DNA of 64,000 nt, from NCBI RefSeq assembly GCF_002929505.1, contig NZ_PJJL01000069.1:43828-107827 (forward strand), read 5' to 3'. This stretch comes from Cryobacterium sp. Y57. GTDB taxonomy: Bacteria; Actinomycetota; Actinomycetes; Actinomycetales; Microbacteriaceae. The first letter of the stretch is position 1; each line of letters opens with the position of its first letter. The notes beneath the pieces were generated by a model that ran no database searches, had not been told where the DNA came from, and was given only the letters and a program-made list of their open reading frames with translations. A program made the position numbers and the translations under genes. Of the stretch, positions 17,069-27,212 are shown piece after piece.

Positions 17069-18430
17069 ATGACTCGTCTGTTCGGCACGGACGGCGTTCG
17101 GGGCCTGGCCAACCGTGACCTCACGGCTGGCCTGGCCCTGAGCCTTGCCCAAGCCAGCGCCGCAGTGCTGACCAAGGGTCGTCGTGCCCAAGCACGCCTC
17201 GAAGCGGGCCGTCGGCCCGTAGCAGTGGTCGCCCGTGATCCGCGAATTTCCGGTGAATTTCTCAACGCTGCTGTCGCGGCCGGTTTGGCTTCCAGCGGCG
17301 TCGACGTCCTGGACGCCGGGGTCATCCCAACGCCCGCTGCAGCTTTTCTGATCAACGACATCGGCGCTGACTTCGGTGTGATGATTTCGGCCTCCCACAA
17401 CGCGGCGCCCGATAACGGCATCAAGATCTTCGCCTATGGCGGAACCAAACTTCCCGACGACGTCGAGGACCGCATCGAGTCCTATATCGGTCGCGACACG
17501 CTGATGCCGATCGCCGGCGACGTGGGGCGTATTCGTCGTTTTGCTGACGCTGAAGACCGCTACGTGGTGCACCTGCTCACCACGTTGCCGCACCGCCTCG
17601 ATGGCATCCACGTTGTGCTCGACTGCGCCCACGGCGCCGCCGCCGGCGTGTCGCCGCAGGTGTTCACGGATGCCGGTGCTCGCCTCACCGTGATCGGCGC
17701 CGACCCTGATGGTCTCAACATCAACGACGGCGTGGGCTCGACCCACCTCGACAACCTCGCGCGAGCCGTGCTCGAACACGGTGCCGACGTCGGGATTGCG
17801 CACGACGGCGACGCCGACCGGTGCCTCGCGGTGGACCGCGACGGCAACATTGTCGACGGCGACCAGATCATGGCGATCCTCGCCGTGTCGATGGCCGAAC
17901 GAGGGGTGCTGAAAGACCGTACACTCGTGGCGACCGTCATGAGCAACCTCGGCCTGCGAAAGGCCATGGCGGCCAACGACATCACCGTGGTGCAGACCAA
18001 GGTCGGCGACCGATACGTGCTCGAAGAACTCAACGCCCACGGGTATTCCCTCGGCGGCGAACAGTCCGGCCACGTCATCATGACCAAGTACGCCACGACG
18101 GGGGACGGTATTCTCACCGGGCTTCACCTCGTGGCCGAAATGGCACGCACCGGTAAGACGCTGGCCGAACTGGCGTCCGTTATGACGGTATACCCGCAGA
18201 TTCTGGTGAACGTGCGTGGGGTCAACCACACGGGTCTCGGCGCCGATGATGTCATCGCCCAAGCCGTCCTCACGGCCGAAGCCGAACTCGGCGACACCGG
18301 TCGTGTGCTGCTGCGTCCCTCCGGCACCGAGCCGATGGTGCGCGTCATGGTGGAAGCCGCCGACCAGCCCACAGCCGACCGCCTGGCACACTCCCTCGCC
18401 GACGTGGTGCGGGAGCGCCTGCCCCTCTAG
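17069..18430 (+). CDS. glmM: Phosphoglucosamine mutase
   Basis: 453 aa. It interconverts glucosamine 6- and 1-phosphate for UDP-GlcNAc and peptidoglycan. [11 protein letters not shown] opens the protein; [15 protein letters not shown] holds the phosphoserine (Ser109); [11 protein letters not shown] is the magnesium loop and [12 protein letters not shown] the phosphate-binding loop. It is downstream of rpsI and near glmS, which supplies its substrate. Confidence 0.97.
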   Translation: MTRLFGTDGVRGLANRDLTAGLALSLAQASAAVLTKGRRAQARLEAGRRPVAVVARDPRISGEFLNAAVAAGLASSGVDVLDAGVIPTPAAAFLINDIGADFGVMISASHNAAPDNGIKIFAYGGTKLPDDVEDRIESYIGRDTLMPIAGDVGRIRRFADAEDRYVVHLLTTLPHRLDGIHVVLDCAHGAAAGVSPQVFTDAGARLTVIGADPDGLNINDGVGSTHLDNLARAVLEHGADVGIAHDGDADRCLAVDRDGNIVDGDQIMAILAVSMAERGVLKDRTLVATVMSNLGLRKAMAANDITVVQTKVGDRYVLEELNAHGYSLGGEQSGHVIMTKYATTGDGILTGLHLVAEMARTGKTLAELASVMTVYPQILVNVRGVNHTGLGADDVIAQAVLTAEAELGDTGRVLLRPSGTEPMVRVMVEAADQPTADRLAHSLADVVRERLPL

Positions 18431-18460
18431 CCCTACCGGCTCAGTACAGCTAGCCCGAAG

Positions 18461-18532
18461 GGACGGGGCCCAGGCCCCGTCCCCGGGCCCAGCCTATAAA
18501 CTGGGCCCGCGTTCGGGGCCCAGGCCCCGTCC
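18461..18532. repeat. Triple GC-rich hairpin cluster between convergent glmM and coaA
   Basis: Two copies of CGGGGCCCAGGCCCCGTCC (18464-18482 and 18514-18532), each self-complementary, flank a third hairpin, CGGGCCCAG with CTGGGCCCG (18484-18492/18501-18509, loop CCTATAAA). There is no U-tract on either strand. It may block read-through between convergent genes. Confidence 0.7.
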
Positions 18533-18557
18533 GGACACGGCGCGCGCGTGCGCGGGG

Positions 18558-19514
18558 TCAGACCTTGCGCAGCAGCACCTTGGAGACGGCGTGCGTGGGG
18601 TCTTTGCGCAGTACGAGGGTTGCGCGCGACCGGGTAGGCCGAATGTTCTGCAGCAGGTTGGGCTGGTTGATACTGGTCCAGATGCTGCGTGCCTTGCCGC
18701 GCGCTTCGTCTTCGGTGAGCGCCGCGTAGCGGTGGAAGAACGAGTTGGGGTTGGCGAACGCCCCGCGTTGAAGCTTGAGAAATCGTTCCTCATACCAGCG
18801 AGCAATGTCCTGGGTGCGAGCATCCACATAGATGGTGAAGTCGAACAGGTCGCTGACCGAGAGTCCATGTCCAGGGGCGGGAGGCTGCAGCACGTTGAGG
18901 CCCTCGACGATGAGAATATCGGGTTGTCGCACCACGATCTGCGCGTCGGGAACGATGTCGTAGCTCAGGTGCGAGTAGAACGGTGACCGCGCCTCCGGGG
19001 CGCCGCTCTTGACAGCGCTGACGAACCGCAGCAGAGCACGCCGGTCGTAGGACTCCGGAAATCCTTTGCGTTCCATCAGGCCGCGGCGATTGAGTTCGGC
19101 ATTGGGAAAGAGAAAGCCGTCGGTCGTGACCAGTTCCACCCGGGGGGTGTCGTCCCACCGGGCGAGCATCTCGCGCAGCAGTCGGGCGGTCGTCGACTTG
19201 CCCACCGCAACCGAGCCGGCCACGCCGATCACGAACGGAGTTGGGCGAGCGCGTTGCCCGAGGAATCCGCTGGTTGCGCGGTGCAGGGTGCGGGCATTCG
19301 CCGCGTAGAGGTTGAGCAGGCGACTGAGCGGAAGGTAGACATCCGTCACCTCGTTGATGTCGAGTGGCTCACCGATGCCGCGCAACTGCACGATCTCGGT
19401 CTCTTTGAGCGGCCGCAGAGTGGTCGGTGCGAGGGCAGCCCAGTCCGCTCGGTCGAGCTCCACGAAAGGGGTACCGTGACCGTTCATTACAGGGGCCAGC
19501 ACCAGATCGGACAT
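18558..19514 (-). CDS. coaA: Type I pantothenate kinase
   Basis: 318 aa. It phosphorylates pantothenate, the first step of CoA synthesis. The Walker A motif [12 protein letters not shown] is at residues 97-108; [17 protein letters not shown] and VEGLNVLQ are family signatures. It is divergent from glmS across only 34 bp, so the two promoters overlap. Confidence 0.97.
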   Translation of the reverse strand: MSDLVLAPVMNGHGTPFVELDRADWAALAPTTLRPLKETEIVQLRGIGEPLDINEVTDVYLPLSRLLNLYAANARTLHRATSGFLGQRARPTPFVIGVAGSVAVGKSTTARLLREMLARWDDTPRVELVTTDGFLFPNAELNRRGLMERKGFPESYDRRALLRFVSAVKSGAPEARSPFYSHLSYDIVPDAQIVVRQPDILIVEGLNVLQPPAPGHGLSVSDLFDFTIYVDARTQDIARWYEERFLKLQRGAFANPNSFFHRYAALTEDEARGKARSIWTSINQPNLLQNIRPTRSRATLVLRKDPTHAVSKVLLRKV

Positions 19515-19534
19515 TCCCCCAAGCTTAGTCCGAC

Positions 19535-19540
19535 TAAAAT
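19535..19540 (+). promoter_or_regulatory. -10 box upstream of glmS
   Basis: TAAAAT lies 8 nt before the ATG at 19549. Transcription would start at or next to the start codon. Confidence 0.5.
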
Positions 19541-19548
19541 CGATCTCT

Positions 19549-21399
19549 ATGTGCGGAATCGTAGGTTATGTCGGAAGCAATAAGACCGTTGACGTTCTCA
19601 TGGGAGGACTCGGACGGCTCGAATATCGAGGGTACGATTCCGCGGGTATCGCCGTGATCGACGAATTCGGGGTGCTCAACACGGCCAAGAAGGCCGGCAA
19701 GCTGTCGGCACTGACCACGGAGCTCAAAGCCCACCCCATCAACGACGGCACGACTGGAATCGGTCACACCCGCTGGGCCACCCACGGCGGTCCCAATGAC
19801 GAAAACGCGCACCCGCATCTCGGTGACAACAACAAACTCGCCCTCATCCACAACGGCATCATCGAAAACTTCGCCGAGCTGCGGGGAGAACTGCTCGCCG
19901 AAGGCTTCACCTTTCTGAGTGAGACCGACACGGAGGTCGCCGCGGTGCTGCTCGGCCGGGAATACCAGCGCGTCGGCGACCTGGCGGAAGCCTTCCGCAC
20001 CATCGTGGCCCGCCTCGACGGAGCGTTCACGCTGCTCGCCGTGCACCAGGACCAGCCCGGCATCGTCGTCGGAGCCCGCCGCAACTCGCCGCTCGTCATC
20101 GGTCTCGGCGAGGGCGAGAACTTTCTCGGCTCCGACGTCGCGGCGTTCGTCGAATACACCCGTCGCGCCGTCGCCATCGGGCAAGACCAGATCGTCACCA
20201 TCACAGCGGATGCCGTCACCGTCACCGACTTCGACGGTCACCCCGTCGAGACCGAAGAGTTCGACATTGCCTGGGATGCCTCCGCCAGCGAAAAAGGAGG
20301 CTGGACCAGCTTCATGGCGAAGGAAGTCTCCGAGCAGCCCGATGCCGTCGCCAACACCCTTCGCGGGCGCATCACCGCCGAACAGGTGGTCGTTCCCGAA
20401 CTGACCGAATTCGGCGACGATGTGCTCGCTGGCGTCCGTCGTATCGTGATCATCGCCTGCGGAACTGCGGCCTACGCTGCCCAGACAGCCAAATACGCCA
20501 TTGAAAAATGGGCGCAGGTGCCGGTGGACGTCGAACTCAGCCACGAGTTCCGCTATCGCGACCCGGTACTTGGCGAAGACACCCTGGTGATCTCGATCAG
20601 TCAGTCCGGCGAGACCATGGACACGCTCATGGCCGTCAAATACGCCATGTCGCTCGGCGCTAAGGCCATCTCGATCTGCAACACGCAGGGAGCGACCATC
20701 CCGCGTGAGAGTGACGCGGTGATTTACACCCACGCCGGGCCCGAGGTTGCCGTGGCGTCGACCAAGGCCTTCGTGGCCCAGATCACCGCCCTCTACCTGT
20801 TCGCCCTGCACCTCGCCCGGGTGCGCGGGAGCCTGAGTGCTGCCGAGCAGGCCGCGCAGGTTGCCGAACTGCAGGCCATCCCGGAGAAGATCCAGACCGT
20901 TCTCGGCGTTGAAGACGAGGTGCGCCAGCTGGCGCGCTGGATGAGCGATACCCGAGCGGTACTGTTCCTCGGCCGCCACGTCGGCTTTCCGATCGCGCTC
21001 GAGGGGGCGCTCAAGCTCAAGGAACTCGCCTACATCCACGCCGAAGGCTTTGCCGCCGGTGAACTCAAGCACGGCCCGATCGCCCTGATCGAGCCCGGCC
21101 AGCCGGTTTTCGTCGTCGTGCCGAGCCCGCGCGGCTCAGCCCATTTGCATCCGAAGGTCGTCTCCAACATTCAGGAGATCCGGGCCCGCGGCGCGCGCAT
21201 CATCGTCATCGCCGAGGTCGGAGACGCAGCGGTGCTGCCGTTTGCCGACACTGTCATTCACATTCCCCTCGCGGCGCCGCTGTTCGAGCCGCTGCTGGCC
21301 GTGGTACCGCTGCAGATGTTCGCCATGGAGCTCGCCATCGCCAAGGGTCTCGACGTCGACCAGCCGCGCAACCTCGCAAAGTCCGTCACGGTCGAGTAG
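19549..21399 (+). CDS. glmS: Glutamine-fructose-6-phosphate aminotransferase (isomerising)
   Basis: 616 aa. It makes glucosamine 6-phosphate from fructose 6-phosphate and glutamine. MCGIVGYVG exposes the catalytic Cys2 after methionine removal; GHTRWATHG and HNGIIENF belong to the glutaminase domain. Two SIS sugar-isomerase domains follow ([19 protein letters not shown]), ending in the catalytic [13 protein letters not shown]. No glmS ribozyme is present: only 34 bp precede it. Confidence 0.97.
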   Translation: MCGIVGYVGSNKTVDVLMGGLGRLEYRGYDSAGIAVIDEFGVLNTAKKAGKLSALTTELKAHPINDGTTGIGHTRWATHGGPNDENAHPHLGDNNKLALIHNGIIENFAELRGELLAEGFTFLSETDTEVAAVLLGREYQRVGDLAEAFRTIVARLDGAFTLLAVHQDQPGIVVGARRNSPLVIGLGEGENFLGSDVAAFVEYTRRAVAIGQDQIVTITADAVTVTDFDGHPVETEEFDIAWDASASEKGGWTSFMAKEVSEQPDAVANTLRGRITAEQVVVPELTEFGDDVLAGVRRIVIIACGTAAYAAQTAKYAIEKWAQVPVDVELSHEFRYRDPVLGEDTLVISISQSGETMDTLMAVKYAMSLGAKAISICNTQGATIPRESDAVIYTHAGPEVAVASTKAFVAQITALYLFALHLARVRGSLSAAEQAAQVAELQAIPEKIQTVLGVEDEVRQLARWMSDTRAVLFLGRHVGFPIALEGALKLKELAYIHAEGFAAGELKHGPIALIEPGQPVFVVVPSPRGSAHLHPKVVSNIQEIRARGARIIVIAEVGDAAVLPFADTVIHIPLAAPLFEPLLAVVPLQMFAMELAIAKGLDVDQPRNLAKSVTVE

Positions 21400-21418
21400 T
21401 GCCAGTCGAGGTGGCACG

Positions 21419-21772
21419 ATGATCAAGGGCATCGGGGTTGACGTGGTCGACCTGGCGCGGTTCGCTCGTCAGGTCGCGCGCACGCCGCGCCTGGTGCCGC
21501 GGTTGTTCACGGAAAACGAACGCGGTCTGCCGGTGCACTCTCTCGCAGCGCGTTTCGCCGCCAAGGAAGCCCTGATCAAGGCTCTCGGCGATAGTGTGGG
21601 CGCTACCTGGCAGGAGATGGAAATTGTGAACGACCCGCACGGCAATCCGGAATTCCAGCTCAGTGGGGCGGCCCAGGCAGCGCTCACCGAGCGTGGCATC
21701 ACCCGGGTGCACGTCACCATGACGCACGACGCGGGCGTGGCTTGCGCCTTCGTCGTCGCCGAGGGGGAGTGA
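21419..21772 (+). CDS. acpS: Holo-[acyl-carrier-protein] synthase
   Basis: 117 aa. It transfers 4'-phosphopantetheine from CoA to acyl-carrier protein. GIGVDVVDLARF holds the magnesium-binding Asp, and RFAAKEALIKAL the conserved Glu. The ATG at 21419 is preceded by CGAGGTGG. The stop overlaps the alr start by one base. Confidence 0.95.
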   Translation: MIKGIGVDVVDLARFARQVARTPRLVPRLFTENERGLPVHSLAARFAAKEALIKALGDSVGATWQEMEIVNDPHGNPEFQLSGAAQAALTERGITRVHVTMTHDAGVACAFVVAEGE

Positions 21773-22893
21773 TGAGCGGTTTTCGCGAGGCCATGGTCGA
21801 CCTCGCTGCCATTCGCCACAACATGGCCCACCTGCGCGCTGTCGCCGGCACCGCGCACGCCATGGCGGTCGTCAAAGCCAACGCCTACGGTCATGGCGCC
21901 GTGCCGGTGGCGCGCGCTGCCCTCGCGGGTGGGGCCGACTGGCTTGGCGTCGCCGACATCGATGAGGCCCTGGTCCTACGTGACGCGGGCATCGACGCAC
22001 CGATTCTCGCCTGGCTGCACGACTCCGACGCTGATTTCAGCGCCGCGATCGACGACGACGTCACGCTCGGGCTCTCCTCAGCGCAGCAGGTGCAACAGGT
22101 AGCGGATGCCGCGGCGGAACTCGGCCAGAGCGCATCCGTTCATCTGAAACTGGAAACCGGCCTGAGCCGGAATGGCGTGCACGAGAACGACTGGGCCGAG
22201 GTCTTCGCGCTCGCCGCTGCGCTCGAGAGGGTCGGGCTGCTGCGCGTCGACGGTGTCATGAGCCACCTCGCCAACGCGTCGGCGTTCGATGATCAGCAGG
22301 CGCTCGAATGCTTCGAACGCGGCGTCGCCGCCGCCCGCGCGGCCGGGCTGACCCCCACGCTCGTGCATCTTGCATCGTCAGCAGCGGCACTGCGGCTGCC
22401 GGCCGCTCGCTTCACCATGGTGCGATTCGGCATCACCATCTACGGGCTGTCGCCCTTCGACGATGCAACCTCGGCCGATCTCGGCTTGATTCCGGCCATG
22501 ACCCTGCGCGGCCGGGTTGCCCTCGTCCGCCGGGTCAGTGCCGGCGCTGGAGTCTCGTACAACTACCTGTGGCGCGCGCCGCAGGATTCCACGCTCGTGC
22601 TCGTTCCGCTCGGCTATGCCGACGGCATTCCCCGGCAGGCCTCGGGTGCGGCGCTCGTGCACATTCACAGCGCGAACTATCCGCTGGTCGGACGGGTGGC
22701 GATGGACCAGTTTGTCGTGAACCTCGGCTCCGAGAACCCGGGAGTCGCTGTCGGCGACGAGGTCGTACTGTTCGGCGACCCGGCCACGGGAGCGCCGAGT
22801 GCCACCGACTGGGCCGACGCCGCCGGCACGATCAACTATGAGATCGTCACGCGAATCGGGCCCCGGGTGACGCGGCGACACCTCAATGGCTGA
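21772..22893 (+). CDS. alr: Alanine racemase
   Basis: 373 aa from the ATG at 21772. It makes D-alanine for peptidoglycan. VVKANAYGHG binds pyridoxal phosphate through Lys35; GAGVSYNYLW holds the catalytic tyrosine; GRVAMDQFVVNLG is the C-terminal domain signature. It overlaps acpS by one base and tsaE by eight. Confidence 0.96.
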   Translation: MSGFREAMVDLAAIRHNMAHLRAVAGTAHAMAVVKANAYGHGAVPVARAALAGGADWLGVADIDEALVLRDAGIDAPILAWLHDSDADFSAAIDDDVTLGLSSAQQVQQVADAAAELGQSASVHLKLETGLSRNGVHENDWAEVFALAAALERVGLLRVDGVMSHLANASAFDDQQALECFERGVAAARAAGLTPTLVHLASSAAALRLPAARFTMVRFGITIYGLSPFDDATSADLGLIPAMTLRGRVALVRRVSAGAGVSYNYLWRAPQDSTLVLVPLGYADGIPRQASGAALVHIHSANYPLVGRVAMDQFVVNLGSENPGVAVGDEVVLFGDPATGAPSATDWADAAGTINYEIVTRIGPRVTRRHLNG

Positions 22894-23404
22894 GCTGCAC
22901 CGCACGATTGCGAATGCGGCGGCGATGCACCGCTTCGGAGTGGACCTCGCCGGAGCCCTGCTGCCCGGTGACCTCATCGTGCTCACCGGACCGCTGGGGG
23001 CGGGCAAGACCACGCTGACGCGCGGCCTCGGCGAGGGACTAAAGGTGCGTGGGGCCGTGACCAGCCCCACTTTCGTGCTCGCTCGCACACACCCGAGTCT
23101 CGTGGGCGGGCCGCCGTTCGTGCACGTCGACGCGTACCGCCTCGGCAGCGCCATGGAACTCGACGACCTCGATATCGACTTCGTCCGCTCGATCGTCGTG
23201 GTCGAGTGGGGCCGCGGCCTGCTCGATGGCATCACCGAATCCTGGCTGGACATCGAGATCGAGCGGCCGCAGGGCCGGGCGCTCGTGACGTCGAGAACGG
23301 ATGCTGAAGCATCCGTTCTCGATCTGGATCACGACCTCGATGAGCCGCGTACCGTGACCGTGGCCGGTCACGGCCCCCGCTGGGACCGTCTGGCGTTGGT
23401 CTAG
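22886..23404 (+). CDS. tsaE: tRNA threonylcarbamoyladenosine biosynthesis ATPase TsaE
   Basis: 172 aa. It drives the TsaBD complex that makes t6A37 in tRNA. Walker A TGPLGAGKTT is at residues 34-43, with TSPTFVLARTH and HVDAYRLG following. The C-terminus (from about 135) is variable and encodes a 14-bp perfect palindrome (23291-23322). It overlaps alr; the other Tsa genes are separated from it by a permease gene. Confidence 0.94.
   Translation: MAELHRTIANAAAMHRFGVDLAGALLPGDLIVLTGPLGAGKTTLTRGLGEGLKVRGAVTSPTFVLARTHPSLVGGPPFVHVDAYRLGSAMELDDLDIDFVRSIVVVEWGRGLLDGITESWLDIEIERPQGRALVTSRTDAEASVLDLDHDLDEPRTVTVAGHGPRWDRLALV
23291..23322. repeat. 14-bp perfect inverted repeat inside tsaE
   Basis: TCGAGAACGGATGC (23291-23304), loop TGAA, then GCATCCGTTCTCGA (23309-23322). 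It lies in the non-conserved C-terminal part of TsaE and is built on CGGATGC, a heptamer that recurs across the window. Confidence 0.85.
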
Positions 23405-23472
23405 CGTGTCCATTGCTGCCCGCTGTCTGCGACGTCGCCGTTGAACACTCAAACCCAGGGAACTCTTACTCA

Positions 23473-24240
23473 ATGACTCTTCTTGAAGGCGCGATCATTC
23501 TGGTCGCCGGCATTGCCGCTGGCATCATCAACGTGGTCGCCGGCGCGGGGACCCTGATCACTTTTCCTACGCTGCTGGCCCTGGGCGTCCCGCCGATCAC
23601 CGCGAACGTGTCGAACACCGTTGGTCTGGTTCCCGGGTCGATCGCGGGTGCCTACGGTTACCGGCGGGAACTCAAGTCACAGTGGCGACCGGTGGCCTGG
23701 ATGGCCGTGTTTTCGGCTGTCGGTGGGGTGACCGGCGGTCTGCTGCTGCTGATCCTGCCGGAGGAGGCCTTCTCGGTGGTCGTTCCGTTCCTCCTGCTGT
23801 TGGCCGCCATGCTCTCGGCGGTGCAGCCCCAAGTGGCACGGTACGTTCGGCGCAAAGCGCCCGAAGGCACAACCACCGACACCCGCCCGATCACGTTCGG
23901 TTTGGTACTCGGCATTCTCGGTACGGGTGTGTACGGCGGATATTTTGGAGCAGCCCAGGGCGTGGTGCTCCTTGCCCTGCTGGGAATCCTCTGGACTACC
24001 GATATACACCGGGCAAACGGAGCCAAGAACGTTCTGGCCGGCACGGCCAACCTCGTGTCGGCGATCATTTTCATCTCGAGCGGAACCGTGGATTGGGTGA
24101 TCGCCCTGTTGATCGGCGTGGGCTCAGCCTTCGGCGGTTGGATCGGCGCCCGCATCGGTCGGCGCCTCTCGGCCCCGGTGTTGCGCACGATCCTCGTCGT
24201 CGTCGCACTAACGGCCGCCACCGTGCTCTTTCTGACCTGA
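23473..24240 (+). CDS. TSUP/TauE-SafE family membrane permease
   Basis: 255 aa, seven to eight predicted helices. GIAAGIINVVAGAGTLITFPTLL and PPITANVSNTVGLVPGS are hallmark motifs of sulfite/sulfonate exporter-like permeases; the second half repeats the fold (GTGVYGGYFGAAQGV). The ATG at 23473 is preferred to an upstream TTG. The substrate cannot be named. It interrupts the usual tsaE-tsaB adjacency. Confidence 0.88.
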   Translation: MTLLEGAIILVAGIAAGIINVVAGAGTLITFPTLLALGVPPITANVSNTVGLVPGSIAGAYGYRRELKSQWRPVAWMAVFSAVGGVTGGLLLLILPEEAFSVVVPFLLLLAAMLSAVQPQVARYVRRKAPEGTTTDTRPITFGLVLGILGTGVYGGYFGAAQGVVLLALLGILWTTDIHRANGAKNVLAGTANLVSAIIFISSGTVDWVIALLIGVGSAFGGWIGARIGRRLSAPVLRTILVVVALTAATVLFLT

Positions 24241-24283
24241 TCACACCGGAGCCCGGCGCGCAAAACGCTTGCCCCATCAAAGC

Positions 24284-24289
24284 TAGGCT
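24284..24289 (+). promoter_or_regulatory. -10 box for leaderless transcription of tsaB
   Basis: TAGGCT lies 6 nt before the GTG start at 24296, with no ribosome site between. Confidence 0.45.
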
Positions 24290-24295
24290 GAACGG

Positions 24296-24931
24296 GTGCT
24301 ACTCGCCATTGATACCTCTGCTGGCACGAGCGTTGCCGTCGTCGATTTCACCCGGGGTGTCATCGCCGAACGCGGTGAAGCCGACACGATGCGCCACGCC
24401 GAAATTGTCGGTCCGTTCATTCTCGAGTGTCTGCGGGAAGCGGATATCGCGCCAGCGGCACTCTCCGGCGTGGTCGGCGGTATGGGCCCCGGCCCGTTCA
24501 CCGGCCTGCGCGTCGGCATCGCCTCGGCCCGGGTCTTCGCCCTCGGCGCCGGCAAACCGCTCGTGCCGGTCATCAGCCACGATGCCATCGCCTACGGCCA
24601 CTACCGCCGTGGACACAGCGGCCCGCTCGTCGTCGTGACCGACGCCCGCCGCCGCGAAATCTACTGGAGCGCCTATTCCCAAGCGGATGCCGTGGGTTTG
24701 CCGGTGCGCGTTGGTTCACCCGGCCTCGCCAAACCGGCCGAACTCGACGACCCGGCCTGGCTGCACGCGCTGTGGCCCCGAATCGACGCCGCCACGGTCG
24801 CGGCTGGAGATCTCGGACTGGTGGCCGAGCTGAGCTTCGCCCACCACCGCCCTTTCGCGGCCAATGTGCCGCTGTACTTGCGCTCACCCGATGTCACGTT
24901 GTCGAACGGCCCCAAGCGGGTCAGCCGATGA
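24296..24931 (+). CDS. tsaB: TsaB, t6A biosynthesis scaffold
   Basis: 211 aa, an inactive paralogue of TsaD with which it forms the t6A complex. LLAIDTSAGTSVAVVD is the ASKHA-fold N-terminus and GPGPFTGLRVGIASARVFA the diagnostic loop. The GTG start at 24296 follows a -10-like box. Its stop overlaps rimI (ATGA). Confidence 0.94.
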   Translation: MLLAIDTSAGTSVAVVDFTRGVIAERGEADTMRHAEIVGPFILECLREADIAPAALSGVVGGMGPGPFTGLRVGIASARVFALGAGKPLVPVISHDAIAYGHYRRGHSGPLVVVTDARRREIYWSAYSQADAVGLPVRVGSPGLAKPAELDDPAWLHALWPRIDAATVAAGDLGLVAELSFAHHRPFAANVPLYLRSPDVTLSNGPKRVSR

Positions 24932-25425
24932 CCTGGCAGCTGCGCCGCGCGCACGAAGCCGACCTGGTTGCCATCATGCACCTCGAGACGACCATTTTCG
25001 AGAACGATGCCTGGTCGGCGCCCATGATGCTGCGCGATCTTGGAGACCCGGCCTGCTATTACCTCGTGGCTTTCCCGCCGGATTCCCCGAGCACGATCGA
25101 AGCTTACGCCGGGCTGCTCGCCCCCCGCGGCGCCACAGAAGGCGACATCCAGACCATCGCCGTCGCCGACTCGGCCCGCGGTCACGGACTCGGCCGTGCA
25201 CTCATGGAGGCGCTCATCAGCGAAGCTCGCAAACGCGGCGCCCGGCTGATCTTTCTCGAGGTTCGCGCCGATAACCCGGGTGCCCAGCGTCTCTACGAGC
25301 GCCTCGGATTCCTGGACATGGGGGTGCGCCGCGGTTACTACCAGCCAGACAACGTCGACGCCATCGTCATGCGCCTGAGTATTCCCGAATTGGAATCAAT
25401 GCTAGTAGCCGTGGAGATCCCGTGA
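24928..25425 (+). CDS. rimI: Ribosomal protein S18 alanine N-acetyltransferase
   Basis: 165 aa, a single GNAT domain. [20 protein letters not shown] is the acetyl-CoA loop; [20 protein letters not shown] is the RimI signature. The ATG at 24928 is inside the tsaB stop overlap; the frame open upstream is a shadow of tsaB. Position between tsaB and tsaD is classic for actinobacteria. Confidence 0.93.
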   Translation: MTWQLRRAHEADLVAIMHLETTIFENDAWSAPMMLRDLGDPACYYLVAFPPDSPSTIEAYAGLLAPRGATEGDIQTIAVADSARGHGLGRALMEALISEARKRGARLIFLEVRADNPGAQRLYERLGFLDMGVRRGYYQPDNVDAIVMRLSIPELESMLVAVEIP

Positions 25426-26516
25426 TGGTTACGAACCGCACCGATCCCCTCGTGCTCGGCATCGAGACCTCCTGCGACGAAACCGGCATCGGCATCGTGC
25501 GCGGAACCACCCTGCTGTCCAATACGATTGCGAGTTCGATGGACGAGCACGCCCGCTATGGCGGCGTCGTGCCGGAGATCGCGGCCCGCGCGCACCTCGA
25601 TGAACTGGTGCCGGCCATCAACGCGGCCATCGCTGAAGCTGGCATCCGCTTGCACGATCTTGATGCCATCGCCGTCACCTGCGGCCCCGGACTCTCCGGC
25701 GCCCTGATGGTCGGAGTCGGTGCTGCGAAGGCGCTCGCCGTTGCGCTCGACAAGCCGATCTACGCGGTCAACCACCTGGTCGGCCACGTCGGGGCCGACC
25801 TGCTCCATCATTCCATTCACACCAGCAGGACCGAGACCAGCGACGCAGCCCCGCTCGAGTACCCGACGATCGCGCTGCTGGTCTCCGGCGGGCATACCTC
25901 GCTGCTGCTGGTGCGCGACCTGGTCAGCGATGTCGAACTACTCGGCGAGACCATCGATGATGCCGCTGGCGAAGCCTTCGACAAGGTGGCCCGGCTGCTC
26001 TCGCTGCCCTACCCCGGCGGACCGCAGATCGACCGAGTCGCCGCTGACGGTAACCCGAAGGCCATTCGCTTTCCGCGCGGGCTCAGCCAACCCAAGGACA
26101 TGGCCGCGCACCGCTACGATTTCTCCTTTTCGGGTCTAAAAACCTCGGTCGCTCGCTTCGTGGAACAGCGTCAGGATGCCGGCGAACCGGTGCCCACGGC
26201 CGATGTTGCGGCGAGTTTTCGCGAAGCGGTCGTCGATATTCTGCTCACCAAGGCTCTCGCAGCCTGCGCCGACTACGGCGTGCCGCGGCTGCTGCTCGGC
26301 GGCGGCGTCATCGCTAACCAGCGGCTGCGCCACATAGCCACCGAAAGAACGGATGCTGCCGGCATCGCCTTACGCATCCCGCCGCTCTCTCTGTGCACCG
26401 ACAACGGCGCCATGATCGCAGCCCTGGGCGCGCAACTCATCATGGCCGGACGCGAACCGTCAACGCTGGAATTCGGCGCGGACTCGACCCTGCCGGTCGA
26501 CCAGATTCAGGTCTGA
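25422..26516 (+). CDS. tsaD: tRNA N6-adenosine threonylcarbamoyltransferase TsaD
   Basis: 364 aa. It attaches threonylcarbamoyl to A37 of ANN-decoding tRNAs. [14 protein letters not shown] opens the fold; NHLVGH contains the metal-binding His118 and His122; [12 protein letters not shown] and [14 protein letters not shown] follow. The start may be the GTG at 25422 or the adjacent ATG at 25425; both overlap the rimI stop. Last gene of the Tsa cluster. Confidence 0.96.
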   Translation: MMVTNRTDPLVLGIETSCDETGIGIVRGTTLLSNTIASSMDEHARYGGVVPEIAARAHLDELVPAINAAIAEAGIRLHDLDAIAVTCGPGLSGALMVGVGAAKALAVALDKPIYAVNHLVGHVGADLLHHSIHTSRTETSDAAPLEYPTIALLVSGGHTSLLLVRDLVSDVELLGETIDDAAGEAFDKVARLLSLPYPGGPQIDRVAADGNPKAIRFPRGLSQPKDMAAHRYDFSFSGLKTSVARFVEQRQDAGEPVPTADVAASFREAVVDILLTKALAACADYGVPRLLLGGGVIANQRLRHIATERTDAAGIALRIPPLSLCTDNGAMIAALGAQLIMAGREPSTLEFGADSTLPVDQIQV

Positions 26517-26600
26517 TCTACTCCGGAAATCACCGACGTGCAAGCCCACGCGATATTCTGGATCAGCGACCCTGAATTTTTAGCACAGAGGAGACCGCAG

Positions 26601-27110
26601 ATGTCTGATCCCACCCAGCCCCCCGACAACCCGACGAGCAGCGACCCGACGAGCAGCGACCCGACGAGCAGCGACCCGACGAGCTCGAAGCCGACCGATC
26701 CCAGCGCATCCCCCGCTTACGAAACTCCGGCCGCTCCGGCTTACCCGGCGGCGCCAAGTTACCCGGCAACGGGAGGTCAGGAAGCGCCGGGATATGGCCA
26801 GGCTCCGGTTTATGGGCAGCCGCCGGCGTACGGCCAGAATCTATACGGCCAACAGAACCCGCACGACAAATACAACGTTCTGTCGATCATCTCCCTCGTT
26901 ACCTCGATCCTCTTTGTCTCGGTCGTCGGTATCGTCACCGGCCACATTGCCCTGAGCCAGATCAAGAAAACCGGCGAAAAGGGACGCGGGCTCGCCCTTT
27001 GGGGAACCATCCTCGGCTACGTCGGACTGCTCGGCGGCACCATTTTCATCATTATCACGATCGCTTTCGTGATAGCCGCAGCCTCCACGGGCGCGGGCTA
27101 TTACAGATAG
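26601..27110 (+). CDS. DUF4190-type membrane protein with repetitive N-terminus
   Basis: 169 aa. The ATG at 26601 has GAGGAGACC in front. Residues 1-90 are disordered and rich in Pro, Ser, Thr, Tyr and Gly, including a perfect SDPTS repeat encoded by a 15-bp DNA repeat. Two helices follow around KYNVLSIISLVTSILF and GTILGYVGLLGGTIFII, separated by GHIALSQIKKTGEKGRGLA, which is the DUF4190 signature. Function unknown. The next gene is a shorter relative. Confidence 0.8.
   Translation: MSDPTQPPDNPTSSDPTSSDPTSSDPTSSKPTDPSASPAYETPAAPAYPAAPSYPATGGQEAPGYGQAPVYGQPPAYGQNLYGQQNPHDKYNVLSIISLVTSILFVSVVGIVTGHIALSQIKKTGEKGRGLALWGTILGYVGLLGGTIFIIITIAFVIAAASTGAGYYR
26634..26690. repeat. 15-bp coding tandem repeat (SDPTS units)
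   Basis: About three and a half copies of AGCAGCGACCCGACG, encoding Ser-Ser-Asp-Pro-Thr. Such repeats change copy number by slippage, so length polymorphism is expected between strains. Confidence 0.85.
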
Positions 27111-27212
27111 CGACGCAGCAGTGGCCCCGTGCGGGGCCGCTCGGCACGTTTCGACCGACTCCGGGTCGATCCCAGCGTTCCGTTGCTTGCGGTTCGCGGC
27201 CAGAGGACGCCC

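Noticed and set aside
19515..19548. glmS ribozyme
   Set aside because: Only 34 bp lie upstream of glmS and no ribozyme core is present.
26634..26690. Short tandem repeat as a possible CRISPR
   Set aside because: 15-bp unit without spacers, in frame inside a coding sequence.
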